The translations under genes and the position numbers were made by a program. Below are positions 16,211 through 24,829 of a DNA stretch of 37,773 nt, one piece after another. How positions within the stretch are numbered: the stretch's first letter is position 1; every line of letters starts with the position of its first letter. Source of the stretch: Saprospiraceae bacterium (GTDB lineage Bacteria; Bacteroidota; Bacteroidia; Chitinophagales; Saprospiraceae); assembly GCA_025056735.1 (NCBI GenBank), contig JANWVR010000002.1, positions 1 through 37,773 on the forward strand, given 5' to 3'. The notes below the pieces were generated by a model. That model made no database searches, had not been told where the DNA came from, and saw only the letters and a program-made list of their open reading frames with translations.

Positions 16211-17296
16211 ATGAGAGACGCGCTTTTTTCCGGACTGAAAGTGGTGGAGTTTGCCTCTGTGCTGGCTGGCCCTGCTGTAGGCATGTTCTTTGCCGAGCTG
16301 GGCGCCGAGGTGGTCAAAATTGAAAACAAGACCACTGGGGGCGACATTACGCGGAGCTGGAAGTTGCCCTGCGAAGACCCGGCTTCTCCTATCTCGGCGT
16401 ATTTCTGTTGCGTAAATTGGGGGAAGCAACATCTTTTTCTCGACCTGCGCGACCCAGCCGACCGGGCGACGGCGCTGCAACACGTTGACGCCGCCGATGT
16501 GGTCATTGCCAATTTCAAACCTTCGTCGGCACAGCGGTTGGGCTTAGACGCAGCTACCCTGCAGGCGAGAAATCCGCGGTTGATTTACGCTCAGATTTCG
16601 GGCTGGGCTGACCCGGAAGATGAGCGTCCAGCCTTCGATGTAGTGCTGCAGGCAGAGGCAGGCTTCCTATACATGACAGGCGAACCCGACCGGCCCCCGG
16701 TCAAAATGCCGGTGGCGCTCATAGACTTGCTGGCCGCCCACCAACTGAAAGAAGCCATCCTGGTAGCCCTGTGGCAACGCGAACGAACCGGCCAGGGCTG
16801 CGAGGTGTCGGTTTCTCTGTGGGAAAGCGCCGTAGCCTCCCTGGCTAATCAGGCAACCAACTGGCTGATGGCAGGGCATGCGCCGCAGCGCATGGGCGCA
16901 CAGCACCCCAACATAGCACCTTATGGCGACCTGTATACCTGCGCCGATGGACAGCAGCTACTGCTCGCTGTCGGCACCGAACGCCAATTTGAATGCCTCT
17001 GCCGCGGTCTGTCCGCCCAGCATTTATTGGAAAATCCCATCTTTCAGACCAATGCCGCGCGCGTCCGGCACCGACGGGAGCTTAACGAGGCCTTACAGGC
17101 CATTTTTTCCCAAAAAAATCTGAGCAACTGGCTCGAAACGCTGCGCGCCTGCGGAGTACCCTGCGCCCAAATCCGCGATATCCCCGCTGTGTTTGCCCAA
17201 CCCGAGGCCCAGGCCCTGTTGCTCGAGGAGTCCACTCCGGACGGACACCCTACCCTACGAGTGCGCACTGCCGTTTTTCGGATGAGGCCCAGGTGA
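16211..17296 (+). CDS. CaiB/BaiF family (class III) CoA-transferase
   Basis: 361 aa from the ATG at 16211 (MRDALFSGLKVVEFASVLAG). The frame is open back to 15797, but that stretch is antisense to nnr and looks nothing like the family. The N-terminus VVEFASVLAGPAVGMFFAELGAEVVKIE is the classic CoA-binding Rossmann start of formyl-CoA/carnitine-CoA transferases. AFDVVLQAEAGFLYMTGEPDRPPVKMPVALIDLLAAHQLKEAILVAL matches the catalytic-region signature, and IAPYGDLYTCADG the C-terminal domain. It moves CoA between carboxylic acids in the cytoplasm; the acid cannot be told, and no acyl-CoA partner gene is next to it. The mrp gene follows 69 nt downstream. The family also contains racemases (AMACR), which remain an alternative. 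Confidence 0.92.
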   Translation: MRDALFSGLKVVEFASVLAGPAVGMFFAELGAEVVKIENKTTGGDITRSWKLPCEDPASPISAYFCCVNWGKQHLFLDLRDPADRATALQHVDAADVVIANFKPSSAQRLGLDAATLQARNPRLIYAQISGWADPEDERPAFDVVLQAEAGFLYMTGEPDRPPVKMPVALIDLLAAHQLKEAILVALWQRERTGQGCEVSVSLWESAVASLANQATNWLMAGHAPQRMGAQHPNIAPYGDLYTCADGQQLLLAVGTERQFECLCRGLSAQHLLENPIFQTNAARVRHRRELNEALQAIFSQKNLSNWLETLRACGVPCAQIRDIPAVFAQPEAQALLLEESTPDGHPTLRVRTAVFRMRPR

Positions 17297-17302
17297 ACAC
17301 AT

Positions 17303-17310
17303 TACCTTTG
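17303..17310 (+). promoter_or_regulatory. possible -7 promoter element for mrp
   Basis: TACCTTTG, an exact match to TAnnTTTG, in the 69-nt gap between the CoA-transferase stop and the mrp start. There is no good -33 TTTG at the usual distance. If used, the mrp leader would be about 50 nt. Confidence 0.35.
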
Positions 17311-17365
17311 TCTGCCGTTCTGGCATTTCAAACGGCTTTCGCGCCTACCAGCATTCGTGCACAGT

Positions 17366-18457
17366 ATGGAAAAAGAAAAAATCATCGAGGCCCTCCGACA
17401 GGTGCGCGACCCACGCACGGGTCAGGATATCGTAGCTTCCGGCATGCTGCAAGAGGTCAGCATAGATGGGCATCGCGTCAACTGCACACTGGCGGTGCCT
17501 TCGCTCCAAATGCCCGGAAAGGCCGAAATCAACTTCGCCTGCATAGGAGCGGTCGCCGAGATCTATCCGCAGGCCGATGTAAACGTGCACTTCGTCGCAC
17601 GAACGCCGGCCAGCCAGCAAACCCACAGCCCTGCGCCACAAATCAAGAACATCATCGCCGTAGCCTCGGGCAAAGGCGGCGTGGGGAAAAGCACAGTAGC
17701 CGTCAACCTTGCCTTAGGACTGCAACAGCTGGGCGCTCGCGTCGGGCTGATGGATGCCGACCTGTACGGCCCAAGCATACCGACCATGCTGGGCCTCGTA
17801 GGCCAACGCCCAAAAGTGCAGGAACTCCACGGGCAGATGAAAATGGTGCCTCTCTTAGCATACGGCATGCCCACCATCAGCATCGGCAACATCGTCGAGC
17901 CGGAACAGGCCGTCGTCTTGCGCGGGCCAAGACTGGCCGCCATCGTCAAGCAGTTCTTTAACGATGTCCTCTGGAACGAATTAGACTTCCTCATCGTAGA
18001 CCTGCCGCCCGGCACAGGCGACGTACAGCTCACGTTGGTGCAAACCGCCCCCGTAACCGGCACCGTTATCGTAACTACTCCTCAAGAAGTGGCCGTGGCC
18101 GACGCTATCAAGGCCATGAACATGTTTTTGCTCCCGCAAATCAACGTGCCCATCCTGGGCGTAGTCGAAAATATGGCCTGGTTCACCCCAGCCGAATTGC
18201 CCGAAAACAAGTACTACATCTTTGGCCAGGGAGGCGGCAAAAAGCTGGCCCTTGCCAGTCGCTCTGTGCTGCTCGGGCAAATACCATTGGTGCAAAGCAT
18301 CCGCGAAGGCGGCGATACCGGCAAGCCTGCCGTGCTGGACAAAGACAACCCGGTGGCCAAAGCCTTCTTAGAAGTCGCCCAAAACACCCTGCGCCAGGTG
18401 GCCATTCGCAACGAAATGCTCGAACCCACGCGCGTCGTACATTTGGGAGATGCCTAA
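17366..18457 (+). CDS. mrp: Mrp/NBP35-family Fe-S cluster carrier ATPase
   Basis: 363 aa from the ATG at 17366 (MEKEKIIEALRQVRDPRTGQ); a GTG 9 nt upstream is in frame but less likely. The N-terminal MIP18/DUF59 domain (about 1-80) is followed by a ParA/MinD-type ATPase with the deviant Walker A ASGKGGVGKSTVAVNLALGL (about 99-118), LMDADLYGPSIPTMLG, and FLIVDLPPGTGDVQLT (Walker B). VVENMAWFTPAELPENKYYIFG sits where proteobacterial Mrp has a CxxC; the cysteines are missing here, as I recall for many Bacteroidota members. The protein binds and delivers Fe-S clusters to apo-proteins. Monocistronic or co-transcribed with the CoA-transferase. Family call is certain; retention of the carrier role without CxxC is inferred. 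Confidence 0.95.
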   Translation: MEKEKIIEALRQVRDPRTGQDIVASGMLQEVSIDGHRVNCTLAVPSLQMPGKAEINFACIGAVAEIYPQADVNVHFVARTPASQQTHSPAPQIKNIIAVASGKGGVGKSTVAVNLALGLQQLGARVGLMDADLYGPSIPTMLGLVGQRPKVQELHGQMKMVPLLAYGMPTISIGNIVEPEQAVVLRGPRLAAIVKQFFNDVLWNELDFLIVDLPPGTGDVQLTLVQTAPVTGTVIVTTPQEVAVADAIKAMNMFLLPQINVPILGVVENMAWFTPAELPENKYYIFGQGGGKKLALASRSVLLGQIPLVQSIREGGDTGKPAVLDKDNPVAKAFLEVAQNTLRQVAIRNEMLEPTRVVHLGDA

Positions 18458-18529
18458 TGGCAGCCTTATCTTCGATGGCTGCATCCCTTATACCGAAGTC
18501 CTACTTTCCTCGTCATGCTCCCAACATGT

Positions 18530-18817
18530 ATGAAAAAATTACTTTTACTCGTTCTGATTGCTTTGAACATTGTTTCGGCATACGCACAGACAATTATTCC
18601 GGTTGAACCCGTCTTTAACTATTTTAACAGGATTGGCGTGAATATCTCGCCTATAAAATACGAGTCGCCGGACCTGCACGCTGGAAATTTTATAAAAGCA
18701 CCTGATGACTCACTATATTTTCAAAAGCTCAAACTCTTCCTGAAAGAGGGTGGCTTTAAATACGTTAGGGCAGCCATACCCATAAGTCTAATGTGTGGAT
18801 TGCCCTCTCACATGTAG
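18530..18817 (+). CDS. N-terminal fragment of the split glycosidase-like gene
   Basis: 95 aa as read: signal peptide plus the first part of the catalytic domain (VFNYFNRIGVNISPI, KLFLKEGGFKYVRAAIPI), ending at the TAG at 18815. On its own it holds neither catalytic motif nor the sorting domain, so a useful product is unlikely. An automatic annotation may list it as a separate hypothetical protein. Confidence 0.5.
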   Translation: MKKLLLLVLIALNIVSAYAQTIIPVEPVFNYFNRIGVNISPIKYESPDLHAGNFIKAPDDSLYFQKLKLFLKEGGFKYVRAAIPISLMCGLPSHM

Positions 18818-18940
18818 GACTCCATCTTATCTGTAAGCCGATTAAATGAACTGTATAATCATCTGGGCATAAAAGCATTCTGGGTTGTCAATCATTATGC
18901 AGTAGCACCCTGGAATCCTTTAGACTCTCCAGGATGCTAC

Positions 18941-20302
18941 GTGGATACTATCAAAATGGACAGTGCTTCTTATATTGATCAGGTCTATTACTATAAAAAT
19001 CCCTCTACAAATCAATCCTTCAAGCTGGATTACATCTACGCCATTGAAGGCCTTAACGAGCCAGAGCACTTTATTCCATCGGGCAGCGATACTGCTTCTC
19101 ACGTTCAGAATTTCTATAAACAAAAATGGGACGAGATAACGTATAGAACTCAGGTGGGGATGTTTAATAAAATAACCGCTAACAATAATTATAAACATAT
19201 CAAAGTACTGGCTCCCTCAATCTGGAAATTTTATGAAGGCGCCATAAATAGCCTGACTGCCCAAGGTCCTATACAGAACTACTTCGAGGCGGGCAACTTG
19301 CATCCTTATCCAAACGTAATCCAATCCAGCTACTCATGGGATAAGCTCAAATATCATCCGATCTTCTACGTGCCTCTTTATCTTAAGACATTTTACGGTA
19401 GCAATTCCAACTATGGCAACAACTATCCTAAATATGTTACCGAGACCGGATACCAATCGCAACGCCCACCTTATGATACAACCTTTTCAGATATTGATGA
19501 AAGCGCCGCAGCAAAGTACATGTCCTTCTTGCACCTTGAATTTTTGAACAACGGTATCGAAAAAGTGCTCTTCTATAAGCTTCTCGAAAATGGATACGAT
19601 CCGAAGGATGATAGATATGCACTAATTAAATCGAATTATTCCGCTAAACCGGTGTTCAATACACTTAAAAACATATCCAAAATACTATCCGATACCTCTA
19701 AAATTCAAAACCGAATAGACAAAATTGCTTTTACAATCAACTACATCAGCCCGGGCATTTTTAACCTGAAGGCCTATCAGCAGAAGGACAACCAGATTAT
19801 TCTGGCAATTTGGAGAAAAGATGCCAATAGCGCGTGCTACGATATCAACAATACCGTGATACCGGTGCTCCCTATTAATTTTTCCATTGTTTTTGGCAAT
19901 AATTTTAAGAAAGCGTATCTGTACGATCCAGTAAACTCAGGCCTGGCCACAGACTCACTTTCAGAGTCTAAGGTAATTAACCTTAGTCTTGCCGATAGGG
20001 CGTTACTGATAAAAATTATTTATGAAAATTCAATAGGGCTCTCCGATAATCACATCGAAGACGTTGCCAATGTTTATCCTAATCCTGCAACAAACAGTAT
20101 CTATATTGACTCAAAATACACTACCGAGTTCAAATCTATACAAATTTTCGACTCATATGGGCGACAGCTTTTATACAGCCCATCCATTGTGTTGCCCAAA
20201 GAAATTTCGATTCAAGGTTTCTCGCCCGGATGGTATGTACTGAAGTTGGAGACAAGTAATCATGAATATGTTACCAAAAAATTCATAGTAACTCACCCAT
20301 GA
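18941..20302 (+). CDS. C-terminal fragment of the split gene (T9SS type A sorting domain)
   Basis: The first ATG after the TAG is at 18941 and opens 453 residues with both candidate catalytic glutamates (GLNEPEHF, VTETGYQ) and the T9SS sorting domain. It has no signal peptide, so if translated from here it could not reach the Sec and T9SS route. The real frame extends upstream of 18941 to the TAG, which shows that this ATG is not the true start. Confidence 0.55.
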   Translation: MDTIKMDSASYIDQVYYYKNPSTNQSFKLDYIYAIEGLNEPEHFIPSGSDTASHVQNFYKQKWDEITYRTQVGMFNKITANNNYKHIKVLAPSIWKFYEGAINSLTAQGPIQNYFEAGNLHPYPNVIQSSYSWDKLKYHPIFYVPLYLKTFYGSNSNYGNNYPKYVTETGYQSQRPPYDTTFSDIDESAAAKYMSFLHLEFLNNGIEKVLFYKLLENGYDPKDDRYALIKSNYSAKPVFNTLKNISKILSDTSKIQNRIDKIAFTINYISPGIFNLKAYQQKDNQIILAIWRKDANSACYDINNTVIPVLPINFSIVFGNNFKKAYLYDPVNSGLATDSLSESKVINLSLADRALLIKIIYENSIGLSDNHIEDVANVYPNPATNSIYIDSKYTTEFKSIQIFDSYGRQLLYSPSIVLPKEISIQGFSPGWYVLKLETSNHEYVTKKFIVTHP

Positions 20303-20319
20303 CATACGTGCCATCAATA

Positions 20320-20337
20320 AGAGGCTGTCATTCCTCT
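20320..20337. terminator. weak hairpin between convergent genes
   Basis: AGAGG (20320-20324) pairs with CCTCT (20333-20337) around an 8-nt loop, in the 33-nt gap between the split glycosidase gene and the S46 peptidase gene; its right arm overlaps the peptidase stop codon. Short stem and no T-run, so only a possible shared terminator. Confidence 0.3.
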
Positions 20338-22498
20338 ACTTAGGCCGCACTAATTTCATCTCTTGGAGCAAATAACCAGCGCCGGCATATTTGTCTATGA
20401 TAAAGAGAATGTACCGGGCATCCACCATGATGTTTCGGCAGATAGCCGGGTCGTAGTAGAGGTCGCTCATGGTGCCTTCCCAGACGCGGTCAAAATTAAG
20501 GCCGACGAGGTTTCCGTAGGCATCCAAGGCTGGGCTGCCGGAGTTACCGCCGGTAGTGTGGTTGGTGGCAATGAATGCGACGGGCATTCGGCCATCTTTG
20601 GTAGCGTAAGGACCAAAGTCTCTGGCTTTCCACAGGTCTATGAGTCGTTTCGGGACATCGAACTCGTAGTCGCCAGGCACATATTTTTCCATTACACCGT
20701 CTAAATGGGTGCGAAATTCGTAGCGCACGGCATCGCGCGGGCTATATCCGCGTACCTGTCCGTAGGTGAGGCGCAGCGTGCCGTTGGCGTCGGGAAAGAA
20801 GCGTTTTTCTTTAAACACCTCTAACTGGGCGGCCATGTATTGGCGCTGCAAAAGGTTGAGAGTGCCCTGTAACTCTTGCCATTTAGGGCCGATTTCCTCG
20901 TTATAGGGCGTAGAAACGCCGCGCCAGAAGGTCATAAGGGGGTCTTGTTGTAGCCGGCGGGCAATGCTGTCGGCGGTGGGGATGCTCATCAGCGCCTTCC
21001 ATCGCGTAGAGTCTGTAAAGGCACTGGCGGCAAACAGGTATTGAGCCAGGGCTTCAAAGCCACCGCGCTCGTCGGCGGCCCGGCGCACAAAGGCGCCGCC
21101 CCATTCAGGGCGCATGGTCTGGGCGTAGCGTTCCGTCAGCGCAGCAAAAACGGCGCGATCCACCTCGGGATAGTACCCAGTAAAGCCGGCACGCACGCGC
21201 TCCATGACCTCTGTCCTGCGGGCAGAGAAGGTGCCTACCTGCCCTTTTTCGTACTCGCCCAACCAGCTGCCCACCGAGGCGACAGCGGCAGTAACCTGGA
21301 TGTTGCGCAGGAAGGTTTCTAAATAGTTGTCGCGCGCATCGGCGTATGGTTCTATTTCGCGGTAAGTCTCCTGAAGGCGGGGCAACAAGTGGCGGTAGCG
21401 CATCGCCCAGGTGGGGTTTTCACCGATGCGGCGCAGGAATTCAGCTTCGTAGGCCTGTTTTTTCTCCACGGCTTTGTACGTGCGCAGCCCTTGCATTTCG
21501 CCAAGCCATTTTTTCCAAGCGTTGGCAATGTTGGCATATCGGGCAATATAGGCAATTTTGATGGCCGGGTCGTTGCGCATGAAGCGGTCGAGCACCTTGA
21601 GCGCCCGGTCGCGAATGTCCACGCGCGTGGGATTGGTTACTTCAGCAATTTGTTGGAGCGCTGCGGCGGGCAGATACTCGTCGGTGCGGCCCGGAAAGCC
21701 GTATACCATCGTGAAAGCGCCCTCTTCCGCACCGCTGAGCGAGATAGGCAGGAAGTGTTTGGGCCGCAACGGCTGGTTATCAGGCGAATATGGCGCCGGG
21801 CGATTGTCCTTATCGGCATAGACGCGGAAGAGCGCAAAGTCGCCTGTATGGCGAGGCCAGACCCAGTTGTCGGTGTCGGCGCCAAACTTGCCAATGCTGC
21901 TGGGAGGCGCACCAACCAAGCGCAGATCGGTGTAGGTTTCGGTAATAAAAAGAAAATATTGATTGCCGTAATAAAAAGGCCGCACAAAAGCCTCCTGCCA
22001 CTTCTCACGCCGCGCATTCGCCCGAATTTGGGCGATGTTTTTATCAATTTGCGCCTGCCGGTCGCGCTCGCTCATGCCTTCGGTGACGTTCTGAAGTGCT
22101 AAAGCCGTAACATCTTCCATGCGCACGACAAAAGTGGCCGTTTCACCCGGACAAGGCAGCTCCTCCTCGCGAGACATAGCCCAAAAGCCATTCTCGACAT
22201 AGTTGCGCTCTAGCGATGATTGGCGTTGAATAGCGCTAAATGCGCAGTGGTGATTGGTCAGCAACAGCCCCTGCGGCGAGATGATCTCTGCCGTGCAGCC
22301 GCCGCTATACTGGCAAATAGCATCCTTAATGCTGGGCCGATTGGGCGCATACAGGTCATCGGCTTTCAATTTCAGGCCCAGGGCGCGCATTTCTTTTTCG
22401 TTCTGCTTTTCCAAATACAACGGCAGCCACATGCCTCCCTGGGCCTGAAGTAGTGCAGGCAACAGCCAGAGCCATACCCAAATGTTCGTCCTTTTCAT
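20336..22498 (-). CDS. S46 family dipeptidyl peptidase (DPP7/DPP11 type)
   Basis: 720 aa from the ATG at 22498 (MKRTNIWVWLWLLPALLQAQ, a signal peptide); eight further residues in frame upstream do not add to it. The chymotrypsin-like triad is visible: His in SPQGLLLTNHHCAF (about 82) and Ser in TTGGNSGSPALDAYG near the C-terminus, with the Asp expected in between. Length and the N-terminal GGMWLPLYLE fit S46 peptidases, which remove dipeptides from peptides in the periplasm; such enzymes feed peptide catabolism. The segment after the Ser reads GLNFDRVWEGTMSD; from memory, Arg at this place marks the DPP11 subtype (Asp/Glu at P1), whereas DPP7 has Gly. Possible -7 box TACCTTCG at 22539-22532. 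Confidence 0.94.
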   Translation of the reverse strand: MKRTNIWVWLWLLPALLQAQGGMWLPLYLEKQNEKEMRALGLKLKADDLYAPNRPSIKDAICQYSGGCTAEIISPQGLLLTNHHCAFSAIQRQSSLERNYVENGFWAMSREEELPCPGETATFVVRMEDVTALALQNVTEGMSERDRQAQIDKNIAQIRANARREKWQEAFVRPFYYGNQYFLFITETYTDLRLVGAPPSSIGKFGADTDNWVWPRHTGDFALFRVYADKDNRPAPYSPDNQPLRPKHFLPISLSGAEEGAFTMVYGFPGRTDEYLPAAALQQIAEVTNPTRVDIRDRALKVLDRFMRNDPAIKIAYIARYANIANAWKKWLGEMQGLRTYKAVEKKQAYEAEFLRRIGENPTWAMRYRHLLPRLQETYREIEPYADARDNYLETFLRNIQVTAAVASVGSWLGEYEKGQVGTFSARRTEVMERVRAGFTGYYPEVDRAVFAALTERYAQTMRPEWGGAFVRRAADERGGFEALAQYLFAASAFTDSTRWKALMSIPTADSIARRLQQDPLMTFWRGVSTPYNEEIGPKWQELQGTLNLLQRQYMAAQLEVFKEKRFFPDANGTLRLTYGQVRGYSPRDAVRYEFRTHLDGVMEKYVPGDYEFDVPKRLIDLWKARDFGPYATKDGRMPVAFIATNHTTGGNSGSPALDAYGNLVGLNFDRVWEGTMSDLYYDPAICRNIMVDARYILFIIDKYAGAGYLLQEMKLVRPK

Positions 22499-22531
22499 CG
22501 TCGAAGAATTCAATTGAAACAAGTGTGCGGG

Positions 22532-22539
22532 CGAAGGTA
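22532..22539 (-). promoter_or_regulatory. possible -7 element for the S46 peptidase
   Basis: Minus-strand TACCTTCG differs by one base from TAnnTTTG and would give a leader of about 30 nt to the ATG at 22498, close to the leaders of the giant protein and the sigma factor. No convincing -33 element. Confidence 0.3.
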
Positions 22540-22699
22540 GGCTGCGGGCCGAAATTTCATGTGCGGGAATAGCAGCATTCCTCTATGCGTATTTATGCGC
22601 TCTATACGGCCAAAAACGGAAATTCAGGAAGCGTACGGGTGGCTTCGTTGAAATGAGGCATCTCGCTCGTGCGTATGCTTCGTCACCCGCCCTCGCCCA
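22540..22699. other. intergenic stretch without recognised content
   Basis: Together with the repeat copy at 22700-22810 this forms a 312-nt gap between the T9SS protein gene and the S46 peptidase gene. I find no gene, RNA or clear repeat here; a short open frame on the minus strand overlapping it is produced by the repeat. Confidence 0.5.
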
Positions 22700-22810
22700 G
22701 GCAAGGCAAAATGCCGTTTACCTGGACTGCCTTGTTCTGCGGTGGCAGATGAATTGAACGTCCTGTAACCGCCTGATTTACCGGTTGGAACGGGCAGAAA
22801 TCTCTCTATG
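22700..22810. repeat. diverged third copy of the 177-bp element
   Basis: From GGCAAAATGCC to CTCTCTATG this aligns base for base over long parts with the 3' two thirds of the copies at 14181-14534. The best-preserved core is CCTGTAACCGCC, GATTTA and TGGAACGG. The CCCGAT/ATCGGG arms have partly decayed (CCTGATTTACCGG). The copy ends directly at the TAG stop codon (22811-22813) of the minus-strand T9SS protein gene. Confidence 0.8.
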
Positions 22811-23830
22811 CTAATACTTGATAAAACGAGCGCTCTGCACCGGGCAGTCTGCCCAAAGTGTGGCCACATATACACCTGATGGCAACGCACCCAGGTCTGC
22901 AAATATACTATCGGTGGGCTGGCCGTGGAGCATTTGCACCGCTACCACGCGCCCGACGAGATCGGTGATCTGTAGACGCTCGGGGCGCAAGATTTCCGGG
23001 AAAATAAGCCGTGCAACATCCCGTACCGGGTTGGGCTGTACTCGCAGCACAACGGCATTCAGCAACGGCTCTAAGGTGCTGACAACCACTCCCTGCACAA
23101 CCACAATGTCGTCTATTTGCAGTGTGTTGTCGTTCTGCGAGTCGTGAAGGAAGGCGATGTAAATTTTTTTGCCGATGTAAGCCGATAGGCTGACAGAGTG
23201 CGGCTCCATCCGGCCGCGATTGAAAGGAAAGCTATCCGTGGGCAAAAAGAAATACGCACTGTCGCGGTACCAGTTGGCATGCACATACCCCAGCGAGAAG
23301 GTGAAGTCTTTTGGATCGAGCGAGAAGAAAAGCGGATCTCCGAGCATTTCGGCAGCCACGAAGAGCGTATCCGTGAAAGCCCTTTCGTAAGGTGCGTTAC
23401 TCGTGGTGGAGACCAGTACCTTGTAGCCGTCGTGGTACCCTGGTCCTTCCAAGGATAGCGAGCGCCACGTCAGTATCGCCTGCGTATCGGTGATAAAAAT
23501 GGGCGGCGTGATGAGCCAGTTTTCGTTGGGCAAATTTTTGTTGGCTAAATAGGAACAGCTGGTAAAAGCGCTGTTCATACCGGTGGTATCGCCCAGGTCG
23601 CTATCCCAGTACCAGCTACCCAGTACCCGACCGCCGTCACACAGAGGCGGTATCCGATCGGCATCCCAGTTGACCCATTGCAGGTCATCGCCAAAGGGGA
23701 AAGGCAGCATGGTGTCCGTCGGGTCCACTTCAAAGCGCTGCACGAGCAGCGTGTCAGGGGCCAGCCGCGCCTGAGCCTGGGCCGCATGTACAGCCATCGA
23801 AAGCGCACAAATAAGAAGCAGTCTCGTCAT
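22811..23830 (-). CDS. T9SS type A sorted secreted protein with choice-of-anchor/cleaved-adhesin-like domain
   Basis: 339 aa. The signal peptide MTRLLLICALSMAVHAAQAQ is followed by a jelly-roll domain (about 30-245) whose features (LPNENWLITPPIFI, YKVLVSTTSN, HSVSLSAYIGKKIYIAFLHDSQ, LQIDDIVV) match the choice-of-anchor J/cleaved-adhesin domains of secreted Bacteroidota proteins. The C-terminal 80 residues (LRVQPNPVRDVARLIFP, LQITDLVGRVV, LPSGVYVATLW, RFIKY) form a T9SS type A sorting domain, so the product goes to the surface or medium. It starts 6 nt after the stop of the heptose kinase gene and probably ends that operon. Function beyond adhesion or carbohydrate binding cannot be told. Confidence 0.88.
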   Translation of the reverse strand: MTRLLLICALSMAVHAAQAQARLAPDTLLVQRFEVDPTDTMLPFPFGDDLQWVNWDADRIPPLCDGGRVLGSWYWDSDLGDTTGMNSAFTSCSYLANKNLPNENWLITPPIFITDTQAILTWRSLSLEGPGYHDGYKVLVSTTSNAPYERAFTDTLFVAAEMLGDPLFFSLDPKDFTFSLGYVHANWYRDSAYFFLPTDSFPFNRGRMEPHSVSLSAYIGKKIYIAFLHDSQNDNTLQIDDIVVVQGVVVSTLEPLLNAVVLRVQPNPVRDVARLIFPEILRPERLQITDLVGRVVAVQMLHGQPTDSIFADLGALPSGVYVATLWADCPVQSARFIKY

Positions 23831-23836
23831 CGTTCA

Positions 23837-24829
23837 TCAGCCGTTTTGCTCAAGCCAATGCGCCAGCTCATGCTCCAACAAGGCCGCCTGTACAGGTACG
23901 ACGCCAGGAAACTCACACACTTGCCCGCCGGCTAAGTTCGACAGGGCTGCCACAAGGCGGCTCTCTAACCCTGCCGTTAGGGCCAGCGTGGCGATACTGA
24001 TGACCGTATCGCCAGCGCCGCTGACGTCCGCGACTTTTCGCGGCAAGGTCGGATAAAGCTGAGCGCTCTTTTCGTCGTCCAAAAATAGACCTTTTTCCGA
24101 TAGCGTGATCATAATTTTTGAACAACCCATCTTTTCGCGCAAAAAGGCGGCTGCCGAACGCAGAGACTCTATGGTAGGCGCTACGGCAAACGGAACGCTA
24201 TCGCGCACCTCTTTCAAGTTGGGCTTGAACAGGTGGGCGCCCCGATAGGCAAAAAAGTTGGCTTTTTTAGGGTCCACCGCGGTGAAGATGCCCTGTTTGT
24301 GGGCATATTCCAACAACGTCTGAATGACAAAGGGCGTCAGCACGCCCTTGTTATAGTCTTGAAAAATCAGCGCCTTCGCCCGATAGCGGATCAACATGGC
24401 CTGCACATGCTCAACAAAGCGCCGCTCTTCGGCCAGGCTCAGGCTGTGCGTTGCTTCCCGGTCAATGCGCAGCATCTGCTGGTTGTTGCCCAGCACACGC
24501 ATCTTAACGGTGGTAGGGCGGTCGGGCAGGTGAAGCAACCCTTCTTCCGACAACCTGGCCTGAGGCAACAAGCGCTGAAAGGCCTCGCCGTCTGCATCGG
24601 CGCCTACAACGCTGCAGAGGATGGGCTCAGCGCCCAAGGCTTTCAGGTTTAGCGCTACATTGGCTGCGCCGCCCAGACGGTCTTCAGTGCGTTCGTGCAG
24701 CACGACCGGCACCGGCGCTTCAGGAGAAATCCGACTCACCGAGCCGATGAGATAGCGATCGAGCATACTATCGCCGACCACCACGACGCATTGGCCGCGA
24801 AGGCGCGCCAAAATCTGAGCAGCGTTCAT
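23837..24829 (-). CDS. rfaE1: D-glycero-beta-D-manno-heptose-7-phosphate kinase (RfaE1/HldA-type PfkB kinase)
   Basis: 330 aa from the ATG at 24829, which overlaps the stop of the preceding gene as ATGA, so translation is probably coupled. It phosphorylates heptose-7-phosphate at C1 for ADP-heptose, the precursor of LPS inner-core heptose. Seen: VVVGDSMLDRYLIGSVSRISPEAPVPV (about 13-39), DRLGGAANVALNLKALGA, VDPKKANFFAYRGAHLFKPNLKE, and the PfkB signature VADVSGAGDTVISIATLAL with catalytic Asp. The cytidylyl/adenylyltransferase half found in fused HldE is absent, so this is the kinase-only form. Neighbours (MBL hydrolase, acyl-CoA dehydrogenase) give no LPS context. Confidence 0.92.
   Translation of the reverse strand: MNAAQILARLRGQCVVVVGDSMLDRYLIGSVSRISPEAPVPVVLHERTEDRLGGAANVALNLKALGAEPILCSVVGADADGEAFQRLLPQARLSEEGLLHLPDRPTTVKMRVLGNNQQMLRIDREATHSLSLAEERRFVEHVQAMLIRYRAKALIFQDYNKGVLTPFVIQTLLEYAHKQGIFTAVDPKKANFFAYRGAHLFKPNLKEVRDSVPFAVAPTIESLRSAAAFLREKMGCSKIMITLSEKGLFLDDEKSAQLYPTLPRKVADVSGAGDTVISIATLALTAGLESRLVAALSNLAGGQVCEFPGVVPVQAALLEHELAHWLEQNG

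Larger units (their letters stand above)
18530..20302 (+). pseudogene. secreted clan GH-A glycosidase-like T9SS protein, split by an in-frame TAG
   Basis: The ATG at 18530 gives a signal peptide (MKKLLLLVLIALNIVSAYAQ). The frame runs to a TAG at 18815-18817 and continues in the same frame without another stop to 20302. The codons right after the TAG (DSILSVSRLNELYNHLG, AFWVVNHYAV) read as normal protein, so this is one gene of about 590 codons with a single nonsense codon. IEGLNEPEHF looks like the NEP acid/base motif and YVTETGYQ like the nucleophile region of clan GH-A glycosidases. The C-terminus (VYPNPATNSIYI, IFDSYGRQL, GWYVLKLET) is a T9SS type A sorting domain. The gene is visibly richer in A and T than its neighbours, which suggests acquisition. 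Two compensating frameshifts near 18790-18817, or a sequencing error, are alternatives. Confidence 0.8.
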
